DNA of 64,000 nucleotides from contig NZ_WWNE01000009.1 in assembly GCF_009909615.1 (NCBI RefSeq), forward strand, positions 1 through 64,000, read 5' to 3'. This document shows, piece after piece, positions 53,381 to 62,642 of this stretch (the stretch's first letter is position 1; each line of letters begins with the position of its first letter). The position numbers and the translations under genes are program-made. The notes under the pieces are model-generated. The model did not search any database. It was not told where the DNA came from and was given only the letters and a program-made list of their open reading frames with translations. The DNA is from Acidiluteibacter ferrifornacis. GTDB taxonomy: Bacteria > Bacteroidota > Bacteroidia > Flavobacteriales_E > Vicingaceae.

Positions 53381-54001
53381 ATGACAATAACGCTTGATAA
53401 TTTAGGTAGGCGCTTCAATAAAGAGTGGATTTTTAGAGGTATTTCTAAGGTCATTGATCCGCTTCATCCAACTGTTATTTTTGGAAATAATGGATCTGGG
53501 AAAAGCACCCTCATGAAATTAATCACATCGAGTGAAATCCCTTCTGAAGGAAGTATTAAATACCAAATAGGAGATAATGTAATCCCTGAAGACAAGGTGT
53601 TTTCTTATATTGGGATGGCAACTCCATATATGGATTTACCGGAAGAGTTTACACTCTCAGAGTTACTCCAATTCAATTTAAAATTTAAGCCATTTAATGA
53701 TGGTCTAGGTGTCAAAGACATTGCAGAGATAGCTTTCCTCAGTGACTCCTTAAATAAACAAGTCAAGGTTTTCTCTTCAGGGATGAAGCAACGATTAAAA
53801 TTGGCTCTAGCCTTTTATACAAAAAACGCTATTTTACTTTTGGACGAACCAACCTCCAATTTAGATCAGAAAGGGATCCATTGGTATCAAGAGCAGTTGG
53901 TAAAAGTAGGAACTACCAAAACCATCGTTATATGCTCCAATGCAAAAGAAGAAGAACACTTTATTTGTAATCAAATAATCGACATTAATCAATATAAATA
54001 G
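53381..54001 (+). CDS. Orphan ABC transporter ATP-binding protein
   Basis: A 206-residue ABC ATPase: Walker A is FGNNGSGKST near residue 34, signature FSSGMKQRLKLALAF near 130, and Walker B AILLLDEPTSNLD. The closest general type is the CcmA-like small ATPase. No permease gene is near. It sits 3 nt after lpxA inside the lipid A cluster, so it might drive an envelope lipid or polysaccharide exporter encoded elsewhere; that is inference. Confidence 0.87.
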   Translation: MTITLDNLGRRFNKEWIFRGISKVIDPLHPTVIFGNNGSGKSTLMKLITSSEIPSEGSIKYQIGDNVIPEDKVFSYIGMATPYMDLPEEFTLSELLQFNLKFKPFNDGLGVKDIAEIAFLSDSLNKQVKVFSSGMKQRLKLALAFYTKNAILLLDEPTSNLDQKGIHWYQEQLVKVGTTKTIVICSNAKEEEHFICNQIIDINQYK

Positions 54002-54026
54002 TATTCAATAGATTTCTCAGATTGCG

Positions 54027-54034
54027 TAAATTTG
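54027..54034 (+). promoter_or_regulatory. -7 element of efp
   Basis: TAAATTTG, 25 nt before the efp ATG, in the 58-nt gap after the ABC ATPase. No clear -33. Confidence 0.5.
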
Positions 54035-54059
54035 GGAAAAATTATCAAACAATTAGAAC

Positions 54060-54626
54060 ATGGCCAATACATCAGATTTCAGAAACGGACTTTGCATTAA
54101 ATTTAATCATGACTTGTACTCTATCGTAGAATTTCAACATGTTAAACCTGGAAAAGGTGCTGCATTTGTTCGCACGAAATTAAAAAGTTTAACTTCAGGT
54201 AAAGTGATAGACAACACCTTCAACGCTGGTGTAAAAGTAGAAACTGTAAGGATTGAAAGAAGAAAATATCAATTTTTGTTTAAAGATGATAGTGGATACC
54301 ACTTCATGGATTCAGAAACATTTGAGCAAACCTTTTTACCTGAATCATTAATCACTGCACCACAATTTTTGAAAGAAGGAAATGATGTAGAGGTTATATT
54401 TCATGCAGAAGAGGAAAAAGCATTAGAGTGCGAAGTTCCTGCATTTGTTGAATTAGAAATTACTTACACCGAACCTGGCATCAAAGGAGATACTGCTACT
54501 AACGCTACAAAAAAAGCAACTGTAGAAACAGGAACAGAAATAAATGTACCATTGTTTATCAACGAAGGTGACAGAGTTAAAATTGATACACGTAGCGGAA
54601 GCTATGTAGAACGCGTAAAATCTTAA
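54060..54626 (+). CDS. efp: Elongation factor P
   Basis: A 188-residue EF-P that rescues ribosomes stalled at proline stretches. The conserved loop [12 protein letters not shown] has Lys32 at the position modified in E. coli EF-P; no modification enzyme is in the window. Three beta-barrel domains are complete, ending in the family's [13 protein letters not shown]. It is embedded in the lipid A cluster, with own promoter element, and a second LpxD-like gene starts 4 nt after it. Confidence 0.96.
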   Translation: MANTSDFRNGLCIKFNHDLYSIVEFQHVKPGKGAAFVRTKLKSLTSGKVIDNTFNAGVKVETVRIERRKYQFLFKDDSGYHFMDSETFEQTFLPESLITAPQFLKEGNDVEVIFHAEEEKALECEVPAFVELEITYTEPGIKGDTATNATKKATVETGTEINVPLFINEGDRVKIDTRSGSYVERVKS

Positions 54627-54630
54627 TAAA

Positions 54631-55572
54631 TTGAAACTAGAACGACCATCTACCTTGCAAACCATCGCAGGTTTACTTGACGCTCCATTTAAAGGTGAAG
54701 CCAACTTAGAAGTATTAGGAATCAATGAGATTCACCGTGTAGAAGTAGGTGATATCGTTTTTGTAGATCATCCAAAATATTACGATAAGGCATTAAATTC
54801 CAATGCTACAATCATCATCATCAACAAAGATGTTCCTTTTCCTTCGGGAAAAGGAATCATCATAACCGATGATCCATTTAAAAGTTTTAATTTCTTAACG
54901 AACTTTTTTAAGCCTTTTTCTTTTAATACTGAGCAAGTTTCTGAAAGTGCCACTATTGGAAATAATTGTCGTATTCATAGCACAGTAGTGATTGGAGACC
55001 GAGTAAAAATAGGCAACAATTGCATTATTCATCCAAACGTTACTATCTATGACGATTGTGAAATTGGCAACAACGTAATCATTCATGCGAACACCGTAAT
55101 CGGGGGGCATGCATTTTATTACAAAAGAAGAGCAGATCATTTCGAACGATTGAATAGTTGCGGCACTGTGATTATTGAAGATGATGTTGAAATTGGGGCT
55201 TCTTGTACAATCGACCGTGGGGTTACTGCGATTACTCAGATAGGTGCAGGAACTAAAATCGACAATATGGTTCAAATTGGACATGATACAATTGTTGGAA
55301 AAATGTGTCTTTTTGCAGCTCACGTAGGGATAGCTGGCTGTGTAATCATAGAAGACAATGTAACCCTTTGGGGACAGGTGGGCATTGTATCAGGAATTAC
55401 GTTAAAGAAAGGCACTGTAGTTTTAGGACAATCAGGGATTTCAAAAGATACCGTTGAGAACACTGTTTATTTTGGATCTCCAGCTGAAGATAGCCGAACC
55501 AAAATGAAAGAAATGGCAGCCTTAAGAAGTATTCCTAGTATAATCGAACAACTGAAGGAAATCAAGAAATGA
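54631..55572 (+). CDS. LpxD-like acyltransferase, second copy
   Basis: A 313-residue protein: an N-terminal LpxD-type domain (INEIHRVEVGDIVFVDHPKYY) and a left-handed beta-helix with catalytic His in VQIGHDTIVG near residue 215. It is shorter than LpxD and lacks the C-terminal helix tail. It may acylate a different sugar nucleotide or be a true second LpxD. The start is TTG at 54631. It overlaps the SpoIIE gene by 4 nt. Confidence 0.87.
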   Translation: MKLERPSTLQTIAGLLDAPFKGEANLEVLGINEIHRVEVGDIVFVDHPKYYDKALNSNATIIIINKDVPFPSGKGIIITDDPFKSFNFLTNFFKPFSFNTEQVSESATIGNNCRIHSTVVIGDRVKIGNNCIIHPNVTIYDDCEIGNNVIIHANTVIGGHAFYYKRRADHFERLNSCGTVIIEDDVEIGASCTIDRGVTAITQIGAGTKIDNMVQIGHDTIVGKMCLFAAHVGIAGCVIIEDNVTLWGQVGIVSGITLKKGTVVLGQSGISKDTVENTVYFGSPAEDSRTKMKEMAALRSIPSIIEQLKEIKK

Positions 55573-56792
55573 AAAAAGAAATCAAGCCGAATAGAACTAG
55601 CGAGAAATTAGAACTCTCAAAAGTCAAGCTTGATTCATTATTGAAGATTACGATTGGTATCAATGAAAACTTATCGACTGATGAATTACTCTCACTCTTC
55701 TTATCTATTCTTTATCAAGACCTAAAGATTGGAAAGATTTGTTTATTTGTTAAAAGAGAAAAGTGGGAGTTAAAACTTAAACAGGGTGTTTCGGAGGAAA
55801 TTTTAGCATTTGACTGGCAGAAAGTAGAGGAAGAAGTTAAAGGAATAAAAGTAATCAGTAGTGGGGATGAAACGTTCCTGCACCCTTTTGATGTTATTAT
55901 TCCAATCCAACATAAAAACCATCCAATAGCTTTTCTACTGTTGGGAGATTTTGACGGTGAGAAATTAGAGGTTAGTCCAATTATAAAACACCTTCATTAC
56001 ATACAAACACTCAGCAACATAATAGTAGTAGCTTTTGAAAATAAACGGCTGTATCAAGACAGTTTAAAGAAAGCAGCTTTACAGAAAGAACTAGACGTTG
56101 CAAGAGATATGCAACGACTACTTATTCCTAATCGTTTAATCGGAAATCAATTTTATCAATTTAACTCCCTCTATTTACCGTATGAAGAAGTTGGTGGAGA
56201 TTATTTTGACGTGATTCCATTGGATAATGATAAAGTTGCCTTTTGCATTGCTGATGTTTCGGGCAAAGGAGTTTCAGCAGCTTTATTGATGGCTAATTTT
56301 CAAGCTAACCTAAGAGCTTTAATTAATGTCGCGAGCTCATTAGAGGAGTTAATCGTGCGTTTAAACCAAAAAGTAATTGATAGTGGAGGCAGGGAAAAGT
56401 TTATCACTTTTTTTGTCGGAATTTTTGATCCTATTTCTAGGACTTTAACATCCATAAATGCTGGACATAATCCTCCATTATTATATCACAATAATCAAAT
56501 TCTAGAACTCACAAAAGGTTGTACCATATTGGGTATGTTTGACGAATTACCTGAAATTTTAGTGGATACCCATCAATTACAGAGTGGGGATAAGATTTTA
56601 TGTTACACAGATGGAATTACAGAAATAACTAATTATGAAGGGGTAGAAATGGGTGTTGGACCATTAATCAACGTACTTAGAAGTTCTACTATTGAGAAGC
56701 TAGCTGACGATTTGAAAAATAAAGCTGATCAATTTAGAGGAGCAAGTCCATTGCCTGACGACATTACCTTATTGGCTGCTCTCTTCAAGTAA
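55569..56792 (+). CDS. SpoIIE-type serine phosphatase (RsbU-like)
   Basis: A 407-residue PP2C phosphatase with an N-terminal GAF-like segment (about 30-165), a coiled-coil (KAALQKELDVARDMQRLL) and the PP2C domain. Asp-bearing metal motifs are EEVGGDYFDVIPL, IADVSGKGVSAALLMA, INAGHNPPLL, YTDGITEI and DDITLLAA. Such enzymes control partner-switching or anti-sigma pathways; no anti-sigma partner lies here. Its tail overlaps the O-antigen gene by 24 nt, converging. Confidence 0.92.
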   Translation: MKKEIKPNRTSEKLELSKVKLDSLLKITIGINENLSTDELLSLFLSILYQDLKIGKICLFVKREKWELKLKQGVSEEILAFDWQKVEEEVKGIKVISSGDETFLHPFDVIIPIQHKNHPIAFLLLGDFDGEKLEVSPIIKHLHYIQTLSNIIVVAFENKRLYQDSLKKAALQKELDVARDMQRLLIPNRLIGNQFYQFNSLYLPYEEVGGDYFDVIPLDNDKVAFCIADVSGKGVSAALLMANFQANLRALINVASSLEELIVRLNQKVIDSGGREKFITFFVGIFDPISRTLTSINAGHNPPLLYHNNQILELTKGCTILGMFDELPEILVDTHQLQSGDKILCYTDGITEITNYEGVEMGVGPLINVLRSSTIEKLADDLKNKADQFRGASPLPDDITLLAALFK

Positions 56793-58208
56793 ATTTCCTT
56801 TGTGGTAGACATCCATTGCCACTATAATGGCAATAAACCCCCAAAACGGAACTGCAACCTTATCAGTATCTAGGAAGTTATTCAAAAATCCGTGAACCAC
56901 GTAGGTTGTTAGGCCTAACAAAATAGCCAAGAGTAATGATTTGGCTTCTCCTTTTGGTAAACTGTGGTAAAGTTTAGAGCCTCGAGAATAAACCACAATT
57001 ATAATAATGACATAAGTCAAACTACCGAACAATCCCATTTCAGCAAGTGGCCCTATATACTCACTATGTGCGTTTCCTACATCTCCGGAATTGGTAGATA
57101 TAATTGTTAAATCTTCAGCAGACTGAAATGGAGCATATTGAAACTGATAAGTTCCTGGACCGAACCCAAAAACAGGACGTTCTTCAAACATTCTGAATGC
57201 GGACTTCCATCTATTTATCCGCTCAAGATTGGATGCATCTGTAGAAATGTTAGATATGGATTGTATATGCTCTGTCAAATTAGTACCAGTAGAATCTTGA
57301 TTATTTCGCTCTAATGTTTTAATGATTTGCGTCCAGAACAAAGACAAAAACAAAGCGAAGAAAACCACAATCGAAAGTATTGCACTGAATCTAATCTTTA
57401 ATTTGTATACAAAATACAAGACAAAAGCCACCACCACACTTATCCAAGCCGCCCTTCCATAGGAAAGAATTAGTCCTGTGGTATAAACCGCAATCAATAA
57501 AAAGGATGTGATTTGATAACGCTTGTACCGCGGGTTAAACGCTAAGTAAAACAAAATGGGATAAACCAATGCTAATACCGCTCCATATACGGTATGATCC
57601 TTCAGGAATGGCTGCATTACCCAGTGACCAGAACGCTCACTAAAGCCATTCATGCTATGGTGAATAGAAGTATAAATAACAACTATTCCCAATGGAATAA
57701 CAAACAACCAAAAAAAACGATTGATGTTTTTATAATTATTGAAAAGTTGAGTGCCTACAAAATAGAAGCTAATGATAAACCATAAGCGAGAAACCAAATA
57801 TTTTAAAGAAACAATAGGCATCTCAGAAGTGAGAGTGGTAATAAAGACCCAAAATAAATAAAAAAGAATGGAGAGAGTGATTGGGTGCTGAATGATTCGA
57901 TAATCAAACTTTCGCTCATATAGTAGTCGTAAGAAAAAAATAATCATTACCCCAAACATTAGAGGTTCTGTAGGCAAAAACATTCCAACTCCTCCGATCG
58001 CAAACTCTTCTATATTTAAAGATAACGGAGTCGCTAACACCACAAACAGCATTAACTTATCTAATGCTAAAAATGCCATTAAACCCAGAGCTAATGCAAA
58101 AGGCACCAAAGAAAACCAATAGTTTTCCATGGCAATTAATACCCCATTTGTCATGATAAAGAGAAAACTCAATATCAAGACCATATTATGTTTGAGGTAA
58201 TCAGTCAT
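56769..58208 (-). CDS. O-antigen ligase/polymerase family membrane protein
   Basis: A 479-residue protein with about eleven hydrophobic helices and a large periplasmic loop (about 300-385) carrying the Wzy_C signature ERPVFGFGPGTYQFQYAPF and NAHSEYIGPLAEMGLFG. It could be the WaaL-type ligase or a Wzy polymerase; the pattern does not separate them. The ATG shares one base with the stop of the chain-length gene upstream. It belongs to a surface-polysaccharide operon. Confidence 0.87.
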   Translation of the reverse strand: MTDYLKHNMVLILSFLFIMTNGVLIAMENYWFSLVPFALALGLMAFLALDKLMLFVVLATPLSLNIEEFAIGGVGMFLPTEPLMFGVMIIFFLRLLYERKFDYRIIQHPITLSILFYLFWVFITTLTSEMPIVSLKYLVSRLWFIISFYFVGTQLFNNYKNINRFFWLFVIPLGIVVIYTSIHHSMNGFSERSGHWVMQPFLKDHTVYGAVLALVYPILFYLAFNPRYKRYQITSFLLIAVYTTGLILSYGRAAWISVVVAFVLYFVYKLKIRFSAILSIVVFFALFLSLFWTQIIKTLERNNQDSTGTNLTEHIQSISNISTDASNLERINRWKSAFRMFEERPVFGFGPGTYQFQYAPFQSAEDLTIISTNSGDVGNAHSEYIGPLAEMGLFGSLTYVIIIIVVYSRGSKLYHSLPKGEAKSLLLAILLGLTTYVVHGFLNNFLDTDKVAVPFWGFIAIIVAMDVYHKGNLLEESSQ

Positions 58209-59176
58209 TAATCCTTCAAGTTTATTCTACTTAAAATTAAAACCGTAGCTGTAAAAATAACTGCACCAATCATGGAAAGCGCAACAATCAACCACCTAAC
58301 AGGATATGCCTTTTTATCAGGAACTTCTGGAGTTACCAATACATTTGAATAGGTTACTTCCTTAACTTTATCAATCTTGAGCTCTTCAAATTCAGCAATC
58401 AATTCTGCATATTGCTCATTCAAATACTCTATTCTTACATTTAAGTTTTTAATGTAGGCACCATGCTGGGCTACATTCTCGAATAGAGATTTGGTTTCAT
58501 CAAAACTACTGCCTCTAGCACCCGAAGAAAGCGCCTTTAAATACCCTTCTGTCACACGTTCTGATTGCCCCGCATAATCCATCACCTTGTAATCCTTCCC
58601 GTATAGATGAACTATAGACAATAAACTGTCTATTTCATTAGAGACATTTTCTAACACTTTTGCTTTATAAACAATTATTTCTTGGACTTTCTTTCTATTA
58701 ACTCTAGTTACCAAAAAGTTCAACTGTTTGATTATCTCAAGCACCATATCTCTTGCTCGAACTGGGCTTGTGGAAAGAACTGTAATTTTAATGGATTCGA
58801 ATTTTGTCTCACTACTCCCAACATGCTCTCCATAAGCCAATTTCATCCAGGTTCCTGCATTTATATCTGCAGTGTCAATTTTGTACTCATTATACAGGTC
58901 AAACTTTTTGACTAACGAATCACGAATAGCATTCGATTCTAAGTACTGTTGAATTTGCTCTAAAGCAGTTTCATCAGAGTATTCCCATACATTTGAGGGA
59001 TATATTATGGCTGTAGATTCATATTTTGGAGTAATGAAGGTTGGACTTGAAAAAACAAAGGCTAAAATTGCTGCTACAGCTGCAACACCAATAAGCAACT
59101 TTATATTTTTAGCTCCAAACTTTAGCAAGTTCTTACTTCCTTTCATATAATCTTCTTGATAGTCTTGCGTGTTCAT
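58208..59176 (-). CDS. Wzz-like polysaccharide chain-length protein, copy 2
   Basis: A 322-residue polysaccharide co-polymerase: transmembrane helices near residues 27-45 and 294-315, separated by a periplasmic helical region. The second helix is preceded by the Wzz pattern VTPEVPDKKAYPVRW. It has no tyrosine-kinase domain. A neighbour in the same operon (59181-60173) is a paralogue of almost the same length and layout, so two chain-length proteins are made side by side. Confidence 0.85.
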   Translation of the reverse strand: MNTQDYQEDYMKGSKNLLKFGAKNIKLLIGVAAVAAILAFVFSSPTFITPKYESTAIIYPSNVWEYSDETALEQIQQYLESNAIRDSLVKKFDLYNEYKIDTADINAGTWMKLAYGEHVGSSETKFESIKITVLSTSPVRARDMVLEIIKQLNFLVTRVNRKKVQEIIVYKAKVLENVSNEIDSLLSIVHLYGKDYKVMDYAGQSERVTEGYLKALSSGARGSSFDETKSLFENVAQHGAYIKNLNVRIEYLNEQYAELIAEFEELKIDKVKEVTYSNVLVTPEVPDKKAYPVRWLIVALSMIGAVIFTATVLILSRINLKD

Positions 59177-59180
59177 TGGA

Positions 59181-60173
59181 TTAATTTAAATCGAAAAGTG
59201 TAATTAGAATTAATGTGAACAAAAATGTTCCTATAGTTGAAACTAAAATAATCAACCACCTTACAGGATAAGCAGGTTTTTCTGATTTAAAAGCCTTGTT
59301 AACAATAAATTTGTGCTCCACCTTTTGAGTGGCATCCACCTTTGCTTCTTGGTACTTGGTCTTTAAAAAATTGAGCTGTTTTAGTTTAAACTCCAAATCC
59401 AGAGTCATAGACAAATACTCTCCACCGTACTTAGCTAAGGTGTCTAACTGACTCTGCATCTGCCTCATGGCCGATTGATTGTTCTTTTGCATTGCGATAG
59501 CATGTTGCTCGCTTAATACTTCTACTTGTGTAAAGTAATCTTGAACACCTTTCTTACGCAATTCGTCCATTCGTTGATGCATTTTATTCAACTCATTTTG
59601 AAAGTCATTGTATTCTTCCTCAACAATTTTTAAAGCTTGCAAAGCCACTTTCTGCTGCATCTTGTTGATGGCCGTGTCTAAGAGAGAGGAGATATCATTT
59701 GCTATACTAGCAGCCACTTCAGGATTCCGATCCAGTACGTTTATTTCAACGGACATAAAAGGTGTACGTTTAAAGGTAATATTTGATTCATATTCATTAT
59801 ACAATTTGGTCATCTTGTACTTTTGAACCTGATCAATTTCATAATGAGTTAATAGATCGTATTTTTGGATAATTCTATTTCTAATTTCATCTGAATTCAA
59901 AATTTGAAGCATCTGTTCTGCTTGCTCTTCCTCTCCAAACTCCAATAAACTTTTATCATCAAAACCACGTTCGGCAATTAAGGTTTTAGAAATATTTGTA
60001 GTTGCAGCGGGAAACAAGATGACACTAGATTCATATTTTTCCTCTATTAAAAAGGAAACCATAGTGGAAATGATCAGTGCCATAATACTTACTGTAATCA
60101 ACAACTTTTTCCATTTGATAATCAAAGGAACCATTGTTGTAGGCTTTAATTCGTAGGGATTTTCTGATTTCAT
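59181..60173 (-). CDS. Wzz-like polysaccharide chain-length protein, copy 1
   Basis: A 330-residue protein with transmembrane helices near residues 28-46 and 305-326 and the proline-rich FKSEKPAYPVRW before the second. The periplasmic part has a long heptad-like coiled region (about 175-265). Same architecture as the next gene. It has its own -7 element (TACTTTTG, 60201-60194). Confidence 0.85.
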   Translation of the reverse strand: MKSENPYELKPTTMVPLIIKWKKLLITVSIMALIISTMVSFLIEEKYESSVILFPAATTNISKTLIAERGFDDKSLLEFGEEEQAEQMLQILNSDEIRNRIIQKYDLLTHYEIDQVQKYKMTKLYNEYESNITFKRTPFMSVEINVLDRNPEVAASIANDISSLLDTAINKMQQKVALQALKIVEEEYNDFQNELNKMHQRMDELRKKGVQDYFTQVEVLSEQHAIAMQKNNQSAMRQMQSQLDTLAKYGGEYLSMTLDLEFKLKQLNFLKTKYQEAKVDATQKVEHKFIVNKAFKSEKPAYPVRWLIILVSTIGTFLFTLILITLFDLN

Positions 60174-60193
60174 TCAAAAATTTTTCAAAGGTT

Positions 60194-60201
60194 CAAAAGT
60201 A
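60194..60201 (-). promoter_or_regulatory. -7 element before the Wzz genes
   Basis: TACTTTTG on the minus strand, 20 nt before the ATG of the first chain-length gene and upstream of it only 15 nt from the flippase stop. It would allow the last three genes to be expressed without the flippase. Confidence 0.5.
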
Positions 60202-60215
60202 GTAAATTGATCAGA

Positions 60216-61661
60216 CTAATTACTCGCTTTATTTTTTAGTATCATAATCATTGATTTTGGTTCAATTAATCGAAGTAACAACGACAATAGAGTTCCTCCA
60301 GCAATGGTCAATAGGGCATGCATTATCCAATTGCCACTAGAGCTTGATATAAAAAAACTTAGACTAAAAAATCCAAATAAAAACACCCCTACCCTAATCA
60401 AATAGTTCGAATCCAATTTCCAATTTAATAGTCGTTTTACGGAAACAATCTGGGCTACTATGACGAACAACTGGGTGAGTAAGGTTGCAACAGCCGCACC
60501 ATAAGATGCATATTGTGGTATTAAAATGAAATTCAAAGTCAAATTAATTAGCAGCCCAACCAATGCAATCCAATTCAAAATCCTTAGACTACCATTAGCT
60601 GTCAAAAAGGTTCCAAAAATATACGTGGAAGCAATTGCTACAAAATTCAGCATCAAAACTTGCAGTACTTTAGCCGATTCCATTGCATTCTCTACATATA
60701 ATAATTCCATTATTTCCGTAGAATAATAAAAACAAACACCAAAAAGGGTAATAGCAGGAATAAAAATTAAATTAAAAGATAACCTAATTAACTGGGTCGG
60801 GGATTCCTTGATGGCTATCATTCTTGAAAACATAGGCAGCAATAAGCCGGCAAATAAATATCCGAAAGTAGTAGCCGCTTCTAATAGTCGGTAGGCTTGT
60901 GCGTATACTCCCGCTTGTTCTCTTCCATTAGGCAACATTCGTTCAATCATTACAGAATCTACTCGATAATAAAACGCCATCAGCAATACAAGTAGGGCAA
61001 ATGGCAAACTTTGCTTGAATATAATACGCAATAAAGGAATATTTAACTTGACGGTGAAGGCCGAAAGCCTTTTACCCAAAATTAAAAGAGCTACTACGCA
61101 GCTTAAGAGATAAGCAAATGTCTGTGTCCAGACGAAGTGCTCTATCGTAAAGTTAAACCCATCGATTCCCCAAAGTAAAATACCGCAGATTACTATCATT
61201 ACAATGCGATCGAGTACGGACAAAAAACTATCCCATTTAAACAATTGTAATCCAGCTAAGTTGGAACGCAAGTAAAGTAAGAATGAAACTAAAAATTGGT
61301 TGAGGCAAAGAATCAATAATAAATTCAATTCTCTACCTGCATAGTCGAATAGTAACGCTAATACAATTGTAACTAGCAAATAAACTACCCCGAGCAACAA
61401 CTTTAACCAAACAATAGAGGAGAAATATCGTCCTAACATATGGTTATGCTGGGCAATATTCCTATTGTTATAATTGGTTATTCCAACATCAAGCAATATA
61501 TTGAAAAGGATGGAAAAGCCAAACAATGCATAGTAGAATCCATACTCCTCTGCACCTAGAGTATTCTGTACAGTTCTATCAATACCAAAAATCCAAAACG
61601 GTTTGATGAGAAGATTGAGAAATAATAAAAAAAGAAGATTGCTTAAAAACTTCCGCTGCAT
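60216..61661 (-). CDS. Polysaccharide flippase (Wzx/MATE-like oligosaccharide transporter)
   Basis: A 481-residue membrane protein with 12-14 hydrophobic helices, of the polysaccharide-biosynthesis MOP type. The N-terminus with FWIFGIDRTVQNTLGAEEYG and the first-helix pattern fit. It should turn lipid-linked oligosaccharide units to the periplasmic side. First gene of a minus-strand unit with two chain-length proteins and the ligase/polymerase. The upstream region contains only a near match to the -7 element (TACTATTG). Confidence 0.87.
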   Translation of the reverse strand: MQRKFLSNLLFLLFLNLLIKPFWIFGIDRTVQNTLGAEEYGFYYALFGFSILFNILLDVGITNYNNRNIAQHNHMLGRYFSSIVWLKLLLGVVYLLVTIVLALLFDYAGRELNLLLILCLNQFLVSFLLYLRSNLAGLQLFKWDSFLSVLDRIVMIVICGILLWGIDGFNFTIEHFVWTQTFAYLLSCVVALLILGKRLSAFTVKLNIPLLRIIFKQSLPFALLVLLMAFYYRVDSVMIERMLPNGREQAGVYAQAYRLLEAATTFGYLFAGLLLPMFSRMIAIKESPTQLIRLSFNLIFIPAITLFGVCFYYSTEIMELLYVENAMESAKVLQVLMLNFVAIASTYIFGTFLTANGSLRILNWIALVGLLINLTLNFILIPQYASYGAAVATLLTQLFVIVAQIVSVKRLLNWKLDSNYLIRVGVFLFGFFSLSFFISSSSGNWIMHALLTIAGGTLLSLLLRLIEPKSMIMILKNKASN

Positions 61662-61758
61662 ATAAGGTATTCAAATTCTATTACAATAGTAAGCAAACCC
61701 ATTCTTTCCTCCCCCATAAATAGATGAAAATAGCACAAACTACTCTAAAAGGAATTGA

Positions 61759-61766
61759 TATATTTG
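61759..61766 (+). promoter_or_regulatory. -7 element of the methyltransferase operon
   Basis: TATATTTG, 25 nt before the ATG at 61792. No clear -33. Confidence 0.5.
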
Positions 61767-61791
61767 TGGGCTTTATTGAAAGCCAATTTCT

Positions 61792-62616
61792 ATGGATTTA
61801 AAAATGACAGTTGAGGAGTTTTTCTCTATTTTCTTAAAAGAATTAGAGCAAAACAAGGACCTGCATTACTACTATAAATTTCTTGACAACCCGGAACGTT
61901 TTGAATATCGAAAGGCCTATTTCTGTCAGCGGTTACAGTATATCATTGAGCACATTACTGATCCTAATTTAGAAATTTGGGATTTAGGTTGTGGATTTGG
62001 AACAACAGATATATTTCTCTCTATCAATGGCTTTTCAGTGCACGGAACTACATTAGAACATTACTATAAATTACTTCCCAAGCGAATGGAGTATTGGGCA
62101 CAGTTCGGTGATGTTTCCAAGTTTACTTATTCTTATGAGAATTTGTTTGATCACGAATTTGAAAGTCAATCGAAAGATTTGATTATTATTCAAGACACTA
62201 TGCATCATTTAGAACCGTTAGATGATGCTATTAGAATTCTTAATCAAATATTACGTCCAAAAGGTCAGTTACTAATCATCGAAGAAAACGGCAACAACAT
62301 TATACAGAACACAAAACTTTTCCTTCAAAGAGGGAACAAAAAAATTATTGAAATTTATGATGAGACCTTACAAAAAAATATATTGTTAGGGAATGAAAAC
62401 ATCAAAAGTTTAAAAGAGTGGAAATCCTCTTTTGGCAAACAAAATTTGACCATAGATGAGCATTCTGTGCAATACATTCGTTATTATTTACCTTTTAACT
62501 TTCCTTCATCAAAACCAAAAGAGGCAATTGAAAAAGAGCAGCAAATATGGAAAAAGAATCGTTTCTTAAAAGAATACTTCTTCTTCGGCATTAATTTTAT
62601 GGTGAATAAGAACTAA
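61792..62616 (+). CDS. Class I SAM-dependent methyltransferase
   Basis: A 274-residue methyltransferase. Motif I is IWDLGCGFGTTDIFL near residue 62, and the post-motif stretch LIIIQDTMHHLEPLDDAIRIL matches Methyltransf_11-type proteins. The acceptor is unknown. The position between a polysaccharide flippase and a glycosyltransferase suggests a glycan or glycolipid, but nothing in the sequence proves it. The glycosyltransferase starts 26 nt after it. Confidence 0.85.
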   Translation: MDLKMTVEEFFSIFLKELEQNKDLHYYYKFLDNPERFEYRKAYFCQRLQYIIEHITDPNLEIWDLGCGFGTTDIFLSINGFSVHGTTLEHYYKLLPKRMEYWAQFGDVSKFTYSYENLFDHEFESQSKDLIIIQDTMHHLEPLDDAIRILNQILRPKGQLLIIEENGNNIIQNTKLFLQRGNKKIIEIYDETLQKNILLGNENIKSLKEWKSSFGKQNLTIDEHSVQYIRYYLPFNFPSSKPKEAIEKEQQIWKKNRFLKEYFFFGINFMVNKN

Positions 62617-62642
62617 CTTGCCCCTATAAGATTCCTCCATTC

